Shown here piece after piece: positions 26,742 through 35,390 of a stretch of 64,000 nt of DNA. The first letter of the stretch is position 1, and each line of letters starts with the position of its first letter. The notes below the pieces were generated by a model that was given only the letters and a program-made list of their open reading frames with translations, did not search any database and was not told the DNA's origin. The translations under genes were made by a program, and so were the position numbers. This stretch comes from Streptomyces griseus (GTDB lineage Bacteria > Actinomycetota > Actinomycetes > Streptomycetales > Streptomycetaceae): assembly GCF_900460065.1 (NCBI RefSeq), contig NZ_UAVD01000047.1:1-64000 (forward strand). The letters run 5' to 3'.

Positions 26742-29700
26742 CCGTCACCGGAACACCCCAGCGGACCGTTCCGCGCTGGGTGCCACCGCCGCCGCCCGGA
26801 CAGCCGGCGCGGACCGCGCACGAGGATCTGATCCACCCCGTTCCGCTCCGGCTCGCCGCCCGGGTCCGGCTGCTCGCCCGCCGCACGGGCGTCGGCTGGG
26901 AGGCCCTCCTGCTCGCCGCCCACACCGCCGTCCTCACCGCCCTGGCCGGCGGGACCTCGGTGGTGAGCGGCTACCGCGCGCCCGGCCGGGCCGACGCGCC
27001 CCGCCCGGTGAAGCTCGCGCTCCGGGGCGAGACCTGGCGCGAGCTGGCCGTCGCCGCCGGACAGGCCGCCGCCACCCCCGCCGATGCGGCGTTCGAGGCC
27101 GTACTGGACCTGGACCCGGGGCGGACGGACGAGGGGCCCGCCGAGCCGCTCGCGGACACCGTGCTCACGGCCGCGCTGCGCCGCCGCTCCGGCGGTCTCG
27201 TGCTGGTGATCCGCCACCGTACCGACGTGCTGGACGCCGAAGCGGCCGGCCGGATCGCCGGGTACTGCCTCGCGGCCGTCGGGCAGCTCGTGGCGGAGCC
27301 GGACGCGCCGGCCCGCGCCAAGAGCCTGCTCTCCGCCGCCGAACACCACCACCAGACCGTCGAACTGTCGGGCCGCGACAGGGAGTTGCCCGACAAGCGG
27401 TTCCACGAACTCTTCGAGGAGCAGGTCGCGCTACGGCCCCGGGACCTCGCCGCCGTGCACGGCGAGGACGCCTGGACCTACGAGGAGCTCAACACCCGGG
27501 CCAACCGGATCGCCCACGCGCTCCTGGCCCGGGACCTGGGCGACGAGGCCGTCGTGGCCGTCGTCACCGAGCGCAACCTGGACTGGCTCGCCTCGGTCAT
27601 CGGCGTCTTCAAGGCCGGTGCCGCCTATCTGCCGATCGAGCCGCACGCCCCCGTCGACCGGATGTCCCGCACCCTCGTCCGCAGCGGCTGCCGGCTGGTC
27701 CTGACCGAGGAGGGCGGCCCGGACCACGCGCGGCGGGCCGCACCGCCCGGCGTCGAACTCCTCCCCGTCGGGGCCGCCCTCGCCGAGGACCGCCCCGGCC
27801 ACGACCCGGGCGTGCGCTACGGTCCCGGCCGGCTCGCCTACCTGTACTTCACCTCGGGCTCCACCGGCGAGCCCAAGGGGGCGATGTGCGAGCACGCCGG
27901 GTTCCTCAACCACCTGTACGCCAAGATCGACGACCAGGGGATCGGCGCGGGCCACGTGGTCGCCCAGACCGCGCCGCAGTCCTTCGACATCTCCCTGTGG
28001 CAGCTGGTCGCCGCCCTGGTCGTGGGCGGACGCACCCTGATCGTCGGACAGGAGGCCGTCCTCGACGTCGACCGCTACCTCGACACGATCGAGCGGGGCG
28101 AGGTCTCCGTCCTCCAGGCCGTGCCCTCCTATCTGGAGGTGGTGCTCAGCCGGCTGGAGGAACGCCCCCGCGCGCTGCCCTCCCTGCGCTGCGTCTCGGT
28201 CACCGGCGAGGCGCTCAAGAAGGAACTGGCCGTCCGGTGGTTCGCGCGTTTCCCGCACATCGCCCTGATGAACGCCTACGGCCTCACGGAGACGTCGGAC
28301 GACACCAACCACGAGGTCATGACCTCCGTGCCGGTGTGGGACTCGGTGCCGCTCGGGCACGCGGTCGGCAACGTCGCCGTGTACGTCGTGGACGAGGACC
28401 TGCGGCCGGTGCCGCTCGGCGCGCCGGGCGAGATCGTCTTCTCCGGCGTCTGCGTGGGTCGCGGGTACGTCAACGACCCCGAACGCACCGCGGAGGCCTT
28501 CGGCGAGGACCCGCACCGGCCCGGCCGGCGGCTCTACCGCTCGGGCGACTTCGGCCGCCGGCTGCCGGGCGGCTCCGTGGAGTTCCTCGGCCGGCGCGAC
28601 GCGCAGATCAAGATCCGCGGCTTCCGCATCGAGATCGGGGAGATCGAGAACCAGCTGCTGCGGCTGCCCGGGGTCCGCGACGGCGCGGTCGTCGTCGTCG
28701 AGTCGCCGGACCGGGGCCGCCATCTGGTCGGCTTCCAGGTCGGCTCGGCCGAACCGTCCGACGCCCTGCGCGAGCGGCTGGAGCAGGCGCTGCCCGCGTA
28801 CATGGTGCCGGACCGGTTCGAGCCCCTCGACGCCCTGCCGCTCACCCCGAACGGCAAGACCGACAAGCGCGCCCTGCGCACCCTCGCCGCCGAGCTCGCC
28901 CTGGCCGCCGAGCGGGGACACGCCGAGGCGTACGAGGCGCCCCGCCCCGGCACCGAACTGCGGCTCGCCGAGGCGTGGGCCGCCGTGCTGAAGCTGCCCC
29001 CGGAGCGGATCGGCCGCACCGATGACTTCTTCCTGCTGGGCGGCACGTCCCTCTCCGCCGTGCGGCTCGTCGTGCGGATGGAGCGGGCGTTCACCCTGCG
29101 CGACGTGGTGCGGCTCCCGAGGCTCGACGCCCTCGCCGCGTTCCTCGACGATCCGGGGGACGGCGCCGCCGGCGCGCCCGCGGACACCGGCCGGGAGAGG
29201 CCCGCCGCCGGCGGCGTGTCCCCCGCGACCGCCGCCCCGCCGCGCACCGCCCCGGCGGCGGCCCCGTTCGACGTGGTCAGGACGGAGGGCAGGCCCGCCG
29301 TGCTCACCCTGGACGGCCCCGCCCCCGAGGACCCGGCGGCCTGGGCGGAGCGGAACGCCGGCCGGGTACGGGCCACCGTGGCGGAGCACGGTGCGCTGCT
29401 GGTGCGGGGACTGGGCCTGCGGGACGCGGACACCGTCGGCCGGGTCGGCCGCGGACTGCTGCACCAGGTGATGACCGAACGCGAGGGCTTCGCGCCGAGG
29501 CAACGGCTCGCGGACGGCGTCCACACCTCCTCCGAGTGGCCGGCCGACCAGCCCATGTGCATGCACCACGAGCTGAGTTACGCCCGTGAGGTGCCCGGCA
29601 CCCTGCTGTTCGCCTGCCTCACCGCCCCCGCATCGGGCGGCGTCACCGGTGTCGCGGACTCCGCCGACGTCCTGGAGGCGCTCCCGGCCGAGCTGGTGGC

Positions 29701-30226
29701 GCGCTTCGAGGCCGAGGGCTGGCTCGTCGACCGCAACTACACCGAAACGGTGGGCGTCGGCCTGGCGGACGCCTTCGGCACGACCGACCGCGCGGCCGTC
29801 GAGGCCTACTGCGCGGAGCGGGGCATCGAGTGCCGCCCGCAGTCCAACGGCGACCTGCTCACCCGGCAGTACGCCCCCGCCGTGCTCACCCACCCGGTGA
29901 CCGGCCGGCGCGGCTGGTTCAACCAGATCGCCTTCCTCAACGAGTGGACCCTCGACCCGATCGTCCGCGAGTACCTCATGTTCGAGTTCGGTGACGCCGG
30001 ACTGCCCTTCAACAGCCGTTACGGCAAGGGCGCGGGCCTCGACGAGGAGACCGTGCTCACGATCAACGCGGTGTACGAGAAGCACACGCTCCGCGAGCCG
30101 TGGCGGGCGGGCGACCTCCTCGTGGTGGACAACCTCCGGATGGCGCACAGCAGGGAGCCCTACGAGGGGGACCGGCGGATCGCGGTCGTCCTCGGCGACC
30201 CGGTCACCGTGCCGGCCCACCACTGA
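26738..30226 (+). CDS. NRPS: partial C domain, A-PCP, C-terminal TauD/SyrP-like hydroxylase
   Basis: The protein has 1162 aa. Residues about 30-195 resemble only the C-terminal half of a condensation domain, and no HHxxxDG is present. The A domain spans about 215-710, with YFTSGSTGEPKG and LTPNGKTDKR. Its hand-read specificity residues are DIWQSTADD; the two Asp at positions 330/331 suit a basic side chain. The PCP motif is LGGTSLSA near residue 770. Residues about 850-1160 form an Fe(II)/2-oxoglutarate dioxygenase with HHE (His-x-Glu type, so hydroxylase rather than halogenase) and the distal His in RMAHSREPYEGDRR. It should load one amino acid and hydroxylate it on the carrier. Condensation must occur in trans. 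Diaminopropionate as substrate is inferred from the neighbouring genes. Confidence 0.95.
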   Translation: MTVTGTPQRTVPRWVPPPPPGQPARTAHEDLIHPVPLRLAARVRLLARRTGVGWEALLLAAHTAVLTALAGGTSVVSGYRAPGRADAPRPVKLALRGETWRELAVAAGQAAATPADAAFEAVLDLDPGRTDEGPAEPLADTVLTAALRRRSGGLVLVIRHRTDVLDAEAAGRIAGYCLAAVGQLVAEPDAPARAKSLLSAAEHHHQTVELSGRDRELPDKRFHELFEEQVALRPRDLAAVHGEDAWTYEELNTRANRIAHALLARDLGDEAVVAVVTERNLDWLASVIGVFKAGAAYLPIEPHAPVDRMSRTLVRSGCRLVLTEEGGPDHARRAAPPGVELLPVGAALAEDRPGHDPGVRYGPGRLAYLYFTSGSTGEPKGAMCEHAGFLNHLYAKIDDQGIGAGHVVAQTAPQSFDISLWQLVAALVVGGRTLIVGQEAVLDVDRYLDTIERGEVSVLQAVPSYLEVVLSRLEERPRALPSLRCVSVTGEALKKELAVRWFARFPHIALMNAYGLTETSDDTNHEVMTSVPVWDSVPLGHAVGNVAVYVVDEDLRPVPLGAPGEIVFSGVCVGRGYVNDPERTAEAFGEDPHRPGRRLYRSGDFGRRLPGGSVEFLGRRDAQIKIRGFRIEIGEIENQLLRLPGVRDGAVVVVESPDRGRHLVGFQVGSAEPSDALRERLEQALPAYMVPDRFEPLDALPLTPNGKTDKRALRTLAAELALAAERGHAEAYEAPRPGTELRLAEAWAAVLKLPPERIGRTDDFFLLGGTSLSAVRLVVRMERAFTLRDVVRLPRLDALAAFLDDPGDGAAGAPADTGRERPAAGGVSPATAAPPRTAPAAAPFDVVRTEGRPAVLTLDGPAPEDPAAWAERNAGRVRATVAEHGALLVRGLGLRDADTVGRVGRGLLHQVMTEREGFAPRQRLADGVHTSSEWPADQPMCMHHELSYAREVPGTLLFACLTAPASGGVTGVADSADVLEALPAELVARFEAEGWLVDRNYTETVGVGLADAFGTTDRAAVEAYCAERGIECRPQSNGDLLTRQYAPAVLTHPVTGRRGWFNQIAFLNEWTLDPIVREYLMFEFGDAGLPFNSRYGKGAGLDEETVLTINAVYEKHTLREPWRAGDLLVVDNLRMAHSREPYEGDRRIAVVLGDPVTVPAHH

Positions 30227-30269
30227 ACAGCCCCTTCCCACCGCAATCCCAGCCCATGGATGGAGTCCC

Positions 30270-31304
30270 ATGTCCCACGAGCCGCTCGTGCCGCCCTTCG
30301 CCGTCATCACCGGCGCGCAGGTGGCGCAGGTTCTCACCGGCAGCGAGAAGCAGGTCGTCGACCTGGTCGAGGACGTCTACCGGCTGCACGGCCGGGGCGA
30401 CTCGGTCAACCCGCCCTCGTACTTCCTGCGGTTCCCCGACCGCCCGAGCTCCCGGATCATCGCCCTGCCCGCCTCGGTCGGCGGCGACCGTCCCACCGAC
30501 GGCCTGAAGTGGATCTCCAGCTTCCCGGAGAACGTGGCCGCGGGGATCCCCCGGGCCTCCGCCGTCCTCATCCTCAACGACCACGCGACGGGGTATCCGT
30601 TCGCCTGCCTGGAGAGCTCCATCATCAGCGCCTCCAGGACCGCCGCCTCGGCCGCCCTCGCCGCCGACCGGCTCAGCGGGTCGAAGCGCCCGCGCCGGAT
30701 CGGCTTCGTCGGCACCGGCCTCATCGCCCGCTACGTCCACCACTACCTGGAGGCCACCGGCTGGACCTTCGACCGGCTCGGCGTCCACGACCTGTCCGCG
30801 GCGCACGGCGCGGCCTTCGCGGAGTACCTCGGCGGGCGGGGCGACGCCCCCGTCGTGGTACACGGGACGGCCGAGGAACTGATCCGGGAGAGCGACCTGG
30901 TGGTCTTCGCCACGGTCGCCGGCAGCCCGCACGTGCACGACCCCTCCTGGTTCGCCCACAACCCGCTGGTGCTCAACGTGTCGCTGCGGGACCTGGCGCC
31001 GGAGATCCTGCTCGCCTCCGCCAACATCGTCGACGACGTCGAGCACTGCCTGAAGGCGGACACCTCCCCGCACCTGACCGAACAGCTCACCGGGAACCGC
31101 GACTTCATCGACGGCACCCTCTGCGACGTGCTGGAGGGCCGGGTCGAGCCGCCCGGGGACCGTCCCGTCGTGTTCTCGCCGTTCGGTCTCGGCGTGCTCG
31201 ACATCGCCCTCGGCCGTTACGTCCACGACCAGTTGCGCGACGCCGGCCACCTCGGGGTCGTCGACGGCTTCTTCCACGAACTGGACCGCTACGGCCGCGC
31301 CTGA
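30270..31304 (+). CDS. sbnB: SbnB-like N-(2-amino-2-carboxyethyl)-L-glutamate dehydrogenase
   Basis: The protein has 344 aa. It belongs to the ornithine cyclodeaminase/mu-crystallin superfamily, with a Rossmann motif GFVGTGLIARYVHHYLE and the upstream KWISSFPENV region. Next to an SbnA-like gene this pairing defines the diaminopropionate route. SbnB oxidatively splits N-(1-amino-1-carboxy-2-ethyl)-glutamate to L-2,3-diaminopropionate, 2-oxoglutarate and NADH. The 2-oxoglutarate is also the co-substrate of the neighbouring TauD domain. The role rests on family and context; I have not separated it from ornithine cyclodeaminase by residue analysis. Confidence 0.9.
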   Translation: MSHEPLVPPFAVITGAQVAQVLTGSEKQVVDLVEDVYRLHGRGDSVNPPSYFLRFPDRPSSRIIALPASVGGDRPTDGLKWISSFPENVAAGIPRASAVLILNDHATGYPFACLESSIISASRTAASAALAADRLSGSKRPRRIGFVGTGLIARYVHHYLEATGWTFDRLGVHDLSAAHGAAFAEYLGGRGDAPVVVHGTAEELIRESDLVVFATVAGSPHVHDPSWFAHNPLVLNVSLRDLAPEILLASANIVDDVEHCLKADTSPHLTEQLTGNRDFIDGTLCDVLEGRVEPPGDRPVVFSPFGLGVLDIALGRYVHDQLRDAGHLGVVDGFFHELDRYGRA

Positions 31305-31337
31305 GGGCTGTCCGACCGACAGAAAAACGGTGATGAA

Positions 31338-32351
31338 GTGACGGTCATATCCGCTCCCTACGAGATCAACGTCGACGACGTCTTCGTGGATCTGCTGCCC
31401 GTCTTCGACGTCCCCCTCTTCCTCAAGTGCGAGGGGATCAATCTCGCGGGCTCGGTCAAGCTGAAGGCCGCCCTGGAGATGGTGCTGGCCGCCGAACGCG
31501 ACGGCACGCTCACCCCGGGCGACGTGCTCGTGGAGTCCTCGTCCGGCAACCTCGGTGTGGCGCTCAGCATGATCGCCGCCCACCGGGGATACGGCTTCGT
31601 CTGTGTCACCGACAGCCGCTGCAATCCCGCCAGCCGCCGGCTGATGGAGTCCTTCGGCGCCCGGGTGCTGGTCATCTCGCGCCCCGACAAGCACCGGGGG
31701 CTGCTGGGCGCGCGCATCGACTACGTCCAGCGGCTCGTCGACTACGACCCCAACTACGTGTGGCTCAACCAGTACGTGAACCCGCACAACTGGCTGGCGC
31801 ACTACCGGTCGACCGGCCCCGCCGTCGCCGCCCAGTTCCCCGAGGTGGACGTCCTCTTCGTCGGCGCCGGCACGACCGGGACCCTCATGGGCTGCGCCCG
31901 CTACTTCCGGGAGACACGGCCGCAGACCAGGATCGTGGCCGTCGACAGCGTCGGCTCGGTGACCTTCGGCGGCCCCGCCCTGACCCGGCACATTCCCGGC
32001 CTCGGGGCGGGCGTGCGGCCCCAGTTGCTCGACGACGGGCTCGTCGACGACGTCGTGATGGTGCCCGAGCGGGACACCCTGGAGAGCTGCCAGACCCTCG
32101 CGCAGCGAGGCTTCCTGTTCGGCGGCTCCACCGGGACGGTCGTGAGCGGCGCGCTGCGCTGGCTGGCCGGCCGGCCCGAGGGGGAGCGGCTCACCGCGGT
32201 GGCCCTCTCCCCGGACCAGGGCGACCGCTATCTCGACTCGGTGTACGACCCCGCGTGGGTGGAGGAGCGCTTCGGCGCACCGCACACCTGGGACGCCGTT
32301 CCGGCGGCCCCGGCCGACGACCTGCCTCCTCTGGTGACGAGCGCCGGCTGA
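31338..32351 (+). CDS. sbnA: SbnA-like PLP enzyme (O-phosphoserine + glutamate ligase)
   Basis: The protein has 337 aa from GTG 31338. It is a fold-type II PLP enzyme of the cysteine synthase family. The Schiff-base Lys lies in GSVKLKAA, the phosphate loop in GAGTTGTLMG, and the substrate loop in ESSSGNLGVALS. In siderophore and viomycin-type pathways SbnA replaces the phosphate of O-phospho-L-serine with the amino group of glutamate. It lies 33 nt after the sbnB-like gene. With serA downstream, precursor supply and diaminopropionate synthesis are encoded together. Confidence 0.92.
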   Translation: MTVISAPYEINVDDVFVDLLPVFDVPLFLKCEGINLAGSVKLKAALEMVLAAERDGTLTPGDVLVESSSGNLGVALSMIAAHRGYGFVCVTDSRCNPASRRLMESFGARVLVISRPDKHRGLLGARIDYVQRLVDYDPNYVWLNQYVNPHNWLAHYRSTGPAVAAQFPEVDVLFVGAGTTGTLMGCARYFRETRPQTRIVAVDSVGSVTFGGPALTRHIPGLGAGVRPQLLDDGLVDDVVMVPERDTLESCQTLAQRGFLFGGSTGTVVSGALRWLAGRPEGERLTAVALSPDQGDRYLDSVYDPAWVEERFGAPHTWDAVPAAPADDLPPLVTSAG

Positions 32352-32410
32352 GCCCGCACCGGACCGCCCGGGACACCTCATCGCTCCCTTCGAGACAAGG
32401 AAACAGCGTC

Positions 32411-34003
32411 GTGCACAAGCCAATCGTTCTGATCGCCGAGGAGCTCTCTCCCGCCACCGTCGACACCCTGGGGTCGGACTTCGAGATCCTGAGCTGTTCC
32501 GGCGCCGACCGGAGCGCGCTCCTCGCCGCGCTGCCGAGGGCCGACGCCGTGCTCGTCCGCAGCGCCACCCGCATGGACGCGGAGGCCATCGCGGCCGGCC
32601 GGAGGCTGAAGGTGATCGGCCGGGCCGGGGTCGGTCTGGACAACGTCGACGTGGCCGCCGCGTCCCGGGCGGGCGTCATGGTGGTCAACGCGCCCACCTC
32701 CAACATCGTCAGCGCGGCCGAGCACACGGTGGGCCTCCTGCTGGCGGTGGCCAGGAACATCCCGCAGGCCCACGGGGCGCTCAAGGAAGGCCGCTGGGAG
32801 CGGAGCCGCTTCACCGGTGTCGAGCTGGCCGACAAGACGCTCGGGATCATCGGGCTCGGCAGGATCGGCTCCCTGGTCGCCCGCCGCATGGCGGCGTTCG
32901 GGATGCGGGTGCTCGCCCACGACCCGTATGTGCGGGCCGGGTACGCCGAGCGGGCGGGGGTGTCCGGCGTCGGGCTCGACACCCTCCTCGACGAGGCGGA
33001 CTTCCTCACCGTCCACCTCCCGCGGACCCCGGAGACGGAGGGCCTGATCGGCTTCGACGCCCTGCACCGGGTCAAGCCGGGCGTACGGATCGTCAACGCC
33101 TCGCGGGGCGGGATCGTCGACGAGGCGGAGCTGTACGCGGCGCTGAAGGAGGGGCGCGTCGCGGGCGCGGCCGTCGACGTCTTCGCGACCGAACCCTGCT
33201 TCGACTCCCCGCTGTACGAGTTGGACAACGTGGTCGTCACCCCGCATCTGGGCGCGAGCACCCTGGAGGCGCAGGAGCGGGCGGGCGTCGCGGTCGCCCG
33301 CTCGGTGCGGGAGGCGCTGGCCGGCCGGTTCGTGCCGGAGGCGGTCAACGTGCGGATGGGCGAGGTGGACGCCGAACTCGCCCCGTGGCTGGCCGTGGTG
33401 GAGCGGCTCGGCCGGCTGTTCACGGCGACCGCGGGCGGGCTGCCCCCGCGGCTGCGGGTGACGGTCCGCGGCGAGATCGCCCGCCACGATGCGGGCCCTC
33501 TCGAACTGGCCCTGCTCAAGGGGGCGCTGGGCCCGGTGGTCGACGGCGGCGTCAGCTATGTCAACGCCCCGCTGATCGCCCAGGAGCGTGGTCTGGGCAC
33601 CGAGGTGCACACGGACCCCGACAGCCCCGTCCACCGCAGTCTCGTCCGGATCGACGGCACCCTGGCGTCCGGCGAGCCGGTGTCGGTGACCGGCGCCCTG
33701 AACGGGCTCCGCTCCGGAGCGCGCCTGGTGGAGATCTGCGGCTACGCGACCGACGTGGCGCTCGACGGCGACCTGGCCTTCTTCCTCGCCCCCGACCGGC
33801 CCGGCTCGATCGGCGCGGTCAGCGAGGTCTTCACCCGGGCCGGGATCCCCGTCGAATCCCTGTGGATCGGCCGGGGCGGCGGATCGGGGGAGACGGCCCT
33901 GGTCGCCCTGGGGCTGGGCGGCCCCGCCGGCCAGGAACGGCTCGACGACGGGGCCGCCGCGCTCGACGCCGCCCGCGCCTGGGGCCTGGAGCGGACCGGA
34001 TGA
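32411..34003 (+). CDS. serA: D-3-phosphoglycerate dehydrogenase, cluster copy
   Basis: The protein has 530 aa from GTG 32411, the normal length of long actinobacterial SerA. The NAD-binding motif is GLGRIGSLVARRM. The catalytic Arg lies in NASRGG, Glu in the FATEPC region and His in TPHLGAST. An intervening ASB domain and a C-terminal ACT domain (LAFFLAPDRPGSIGAV) follow. It oxidises 3-phosphoglycerate to phosphohydroxypyruvate, the first step to O-phosphoserine, the SbnA substrate. No phosphoserine aminotransferase is nearby. A biosynthetic copy may be less feedback-inhibited than the housekeeping one. Confidence 0.95.
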   Translation: MHKPIVLIAEELSPATVDTLGSDFEILSCSGADRSALLAALPRADAVLVRSATRMDAEAIAAGRRLKVIGRAGVGLDNVDVAAASRAGVMVVNAPTSNIVSAAEHTVGLLLAVARNIPQAHGALKEGRWERSRFTGVELADKTLGIIGLGRIGSLVARRMAAFGMRVLAHDPYVRAGYAERAGVSGVGLDTLLDEADFLTVHLPRTPETEGLIGFDALHRVKPGVRIVNASRGGIVDEAELYAALKEGRVAGAAVDVFATEPCFDSPLYELDNVVVTPHLGASTLEAQERAGVAVARSVREALAGRFVPEAVNVRMGEVDAELAPWLAVVERLGRLFTATAGGLPPRLRVTVRGEIARHDAGPLELALLKGALGPVVDGGVSYVNAPLIAQERGLGTEVHTDPDSPVHRSLVRIDGTLASGEPVSVTGALNGLRSGARLVEICGYATDVALDGDLAFFLAPDRPGSIGAVSEVFTRAGIPVESLWIGRGGGSGETALVALGLGGPAGQERLDDGAAALDAARAWGLERTG

Positions 34004-34533
34004 ACGGCCATGACTGGCTGCTGGACCAGCTGGAACGCAGGCAGGCCCGGTTCCGGCTGATGGACCACGTCCCGGAGGGCCGCACGGATCTCGCCAGCGC
34101 CCTGCGCCGGCACTCCCTCGCCCAGGCGGCCAAATGCCTGGTCGTCCGGGTCGCCACGGGCCGCCGGTCCCGGCGGTACGTCCTCGCGGTCGTGCCCGGC
34201 GACCGCAAGGTCGACCTGGACGTGCTCCGGGACATGTACGCGGGCAGGGAGGCGTCGTTCGCGACGCGCGACGTGGCCGAGCGGCTGGCGGGCAGCGTCA
34301 GCGGATCGGTGATGCCCTTCGCCCGCCACCCCGAACTCGACCTGGTGGCCGACCCCGAACTGCTGGTCCACGACGAGATCTTCTTCAACGCGGCCCGTCT
34401 CGACCGGTCGGTGGCGCTCGCCACGGAGGACTACGTGGCCATGGCCCTGCCGCGGATCCACCCCATCACCCAGCTCTCCGTCGGCCGGCTGCCCGTCGCC
34501 CCGACCCTCACAGCCCCGAGGATGACCGGATGA
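34000..34533 (+). CDS. YbaK/ProX-type aminoacyl-tRNA editing protein
   Basis: The protein has 177 aa. It is a freestanding INS/YbaK domain with the conserved Lys in AAKCLVVRV, VVPGDRKVDLD, and the Gly/Pro pattern SVSGSVMPF, then DEIFFNAARLDRS. Family members hydrolyse mischarged aminoacyl-tRNAs. It overlaps serA and the type II thioesterase by 4 nt each, so it is a true member of the diaminopropionate operon. Inference: it protects the host by clearing tRNA mischarged with diaminopropionate or a related amino acid. A role as a carrier-protein deacylase is an alternative. Confidence 0.9.
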   Translation: MNGHDWLLDQLERRQARFRLMDHVPEGRTDLASALRRHSLAQAAKCLVVRVATGRRSRRYVLAVVPGDRKVDLDVLRDMYAGREASFATRDVAERLAGSVSGSVMPFARHPELDLVADPELLVHDEIFFNAARLDRSVALATEDYVAMALPRIHPITQLSVGRLPVAPTLTAPRMTG

Positions 34534-35330
34534 ACGTCGTCGCCCCCCGTACCGCGCCCCCGGCGAACGTCGTCGCCGGCGGATGGCTGCGTCGCTACTC
34601 CCCGACGGCGGACGTCCGCCGCAGGCTGCTGGTCCTGCCGCACGCGGGCGGCTCGGCCGGCTTCTTCCACTCCTGGGGCACCGCGTTCGACAGCTTCACG
34701 GAGCTGCTGGTCGCGCGCTACCCGGGCCGCCACGACCGCCTGGGCGACCCCTGCGTCACGGCGATGGACGAGCTGGCCGACCGGGTGACCGAGGCGGTCC
34801 TGCCCTTCCTCGACGTACCGCTGTCGATCTTCGGTCACAGCATGGGCGCCTCGCTCGCCCACGAGGTGGCGCTGCGCCTGGGGCGCCGGCACGGGAGGGT
34901 TCCGGCGGCCCTGCACGTGTCGAGCCGCAGGCCACCGCACCGGCTGACCCCGCGGGCCCTGCACGAACAGGGCGACGACGCGCTGATCGAGGAGGTGCGC
35001 CGGCTCGGCGGCACCGACGAGTCGGTCCTCGGCGACCCGGAACTCCGGGAGATCGTCCTGCCCGCCATCCGCGCCGACTTCACGATCGTCGGGACCTACG
35101 GGCCGCGCCCCGCCGACCCGGTCGGCTGTCCCGTGTACGCGTACATCGGGGACGAGGACCCGGGCACATCGGCCAAGGACATGGCGGCGTGGTCCGACGT
35201 CGCGTCGGGCGGCTTCCACCTGGACGTCCTGCCCGGAGGCCACTTCTACCTGGTCGAGCAGCACGAACCGCTGCTCCGGTCGGTCCGCGCCCGGCTGGGC
35301 TCCGCCGACGGCGCCCCCGCCCCCCGCTGA
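34530..35330 (+). CDS. Type II thioesterase (second copy)
   Basis: The protein has 266 aa. It shows LLVLPHAGGSAGFFHSW at the start, the nucleophile elbow GHSMG (about residue 107), the Asp in YIGDEDPG and His in PGGHFYLVE. It is the last gene of the operon and is coupled to the ybaK-like gene by ATGA. It clears stalled or misloaded carrier proteins. It differs clearly from the copy at 16438-17205, so the two may serve different carrier sets, such as the PKS ACP and the NRPS PCPs. Confidence 0.95.
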   Translation: MNVVAPRTAPPANVVAGGWLRRYSPTADVRRRLLVLPHAGGSAGFFHSWGTAFDSFTELLVARYPGRHDRLGDPCVTAMDELADRVTEAVLPFLDVPLSIFGHSMGASLAHEVALRLGRRHGRVPAALHVSSRRPPHRLTPRALHEQGDDALIEEVRRLGGTDESVLGDPELREIVLPAIRADFTIVGTYGPRPADPVGCPVYAYIGDEDPGTSAKDMAAWSDVASGGFHLDVLPGGHFYLVEQHEPLLRSVRARLGSADGAPAPR

Positions 35331-35342
35331 CCGCGCCCCCCG

Positions 35343-35390
35343 CTGACCGCGCCCCGGCCGGGCGCGGGGCGGTCGGGGCGGGGCGGTCAG
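35343..35390. terminator. GC-rich terminator closing the biosynthetic operon
   Basis: CTGACCGCGCCCC (35343-35355) pairs with GGGGCGGTCAG (35380-35390), apart from a two-base bulge. An inner GCGCCC/GGGCGC hairpin lies at 35349-35365. It sits between the convergent thioesterase and the GntR gene. No T-run is present. Confidence 0.55.
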
